Shown here: one piece after another, positions 31,867-32,014 of the stretch
How positions within the stretch are numbered: the stretch's first letter is position 1
Layout of the letters: the number at the start of each line of letters is the position of its first letter
From: CAYMTN01 sp964393335
Lineage (GTDB): Bacteria > Chloroflexota > Anaerolineae > Aggregatilineales > Aggregatilineaceae
Length of the DNA: 32,014 nucleotides
Direction: 5' to 3'
Assembly: GCA_964393335.1 (NCBI GenBank)
Contig: CAYMTN010000036.1
Location: forward strand, 1-32,014
The notes under the pieces: generated by a model
What the model saw: only the letters and a program-made list of their open reading frames with translations
What the model was told of the DNA's origin: nothing
Database searches by the model: none
Position numbers and translations under genes: made by a program

Positions 31867-31875
31867 ATTATACCA
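31867..31875 (-). promoter_or_regulatory. extended -10 promoter of tatA
   Basis: On the minus strand TGG-TATAAT is a perfect extended -10 (TGnTATAAT). A weak TTAACC lies 19 bases upstream. The start near 31860 gives a leader of about 60 bases. Confidence 0.65.
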
Positions 31876-31900
31876 CTCCTGGTGCCACAGGGGTTAAGAT

Positions 31901-31930
31901 TTGCGAACCGCCCTTGCGGCTTGCTACACT
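31901..31930 (+). promoter_or_regulatory. probable dnaX promoter
   Basis: TTGCGA (31901-31906), 18 bases, TACACT (31925-31930). The start would be about 25 bases before the GTG of dnaX. It is back to back with the tatA promoter. Confidence 0.55.
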
Positions 31931-31962
31931 AAGCGTATTCATACCAAGTAGGGAGGCAGACT

Positions 31963-32014
31963 GTGCCCGCTCAGGCGCTGTATTTGAAGTGGCGGCCTCA
32001 AACCTTTGAGGACG
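31963..32014 (+). CDS. dnaX: DNA polymerase III subunit gamma/tau, N-terminal fragment cut by the window edge
   Basis: Only 17 complete codons are inside the window. They read VPAQALYLKWRPQTFED, the highly conserved DnaX start (usually 'Y.ALYRKWRPQTFDDV'). DnaX is the clamp-loader ATPase of the replicative polymerase; the Walker motifs lie beyond the edge. GTG start with GGGAGG six bases upstream. It continues past 32014, so truncation is due to the window and not biology. Confidence 0.85.
   Translation, partial: MPAQALYLKWRPQTFED

Overview
The window looks like chromosomal DNA of a GC-rich bacterium, most likely a Chloroflexota (Anaerolineae-like) lineage. This is an inference from Thr-Pro linkers of the 'TPTPT' type in secreted proteins, a LysM plus lamin-tail surface protein, a TatA with a relaxed amphipathic helix, and large multidomain subtilases. 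There is no ribosomal RNA, phage or transposase gene to anchor the taxonomy. Twenty protein genes, one tRNA, one candidate small RNA and two gene relics can be supported.

Region 1 (1-7600, minus strand) is a purine uptake and salvage cluster: adenine deaminase, then a BMP-family binding protein, a double-domain ABC ATPase, two BMP-type permeases, and a small DUF4177-like gene placed between the permeases. Region 2 (7589-11337, minus) is a MacB/LolD-type two-gene ABC exporter preceded by a leader with a terminator-like hairpin. Region 3 (11338-19750) is a regulatory intergenic stretch of about 520 bases and a 2615-residue secreted subtilisin-like protease. The protease carries a DUF11 domain, plant-type leucine-rich repeats, two FN3 domains, four tandem 160-residue modules and two more modules on Thr-Pro stalks. 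A bidirectional terminator separates it from a convergent radical SAM/SPASM protein fused to a SEC-C zinc motif.

Region 4 (21055-24400) is a patchwork. It holds an intact cyclic-nucleotide-binding-domain gene, an S41-like peptidase, a membrane protein of unknown function, and two degenerate copies of the 3' part of the cyclic-nucleotide-binding gene, next to tRNA-Pro(TGG). Directly upstream of the tRNA promoter on the same strand is a structured, protein-free stretch with its own -10 and terminator, proposed as an unassigned small RNA.

Region 5 (24673-29053, minus) is a tight five-gene run in which every product belongs to a phosphoester- or phosphodiester-cleaving fold: two tandem paralogous membrane-anchored endonuclease/exonuclease/phosphatase proteins, a calcineurin-like phosphoesterase, a glycerophosphodiester phosphodiesterase and a YacP-like NYN protein. 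Region 6 (29169-32014) has a HEAT-repeat protein preceded by a possible 25-residue membrane peptide, a LysM/lamin-tail membrane-anchored protein, tatA (55 residues), and the first 17 codons of dnaX, divergent from tatA.
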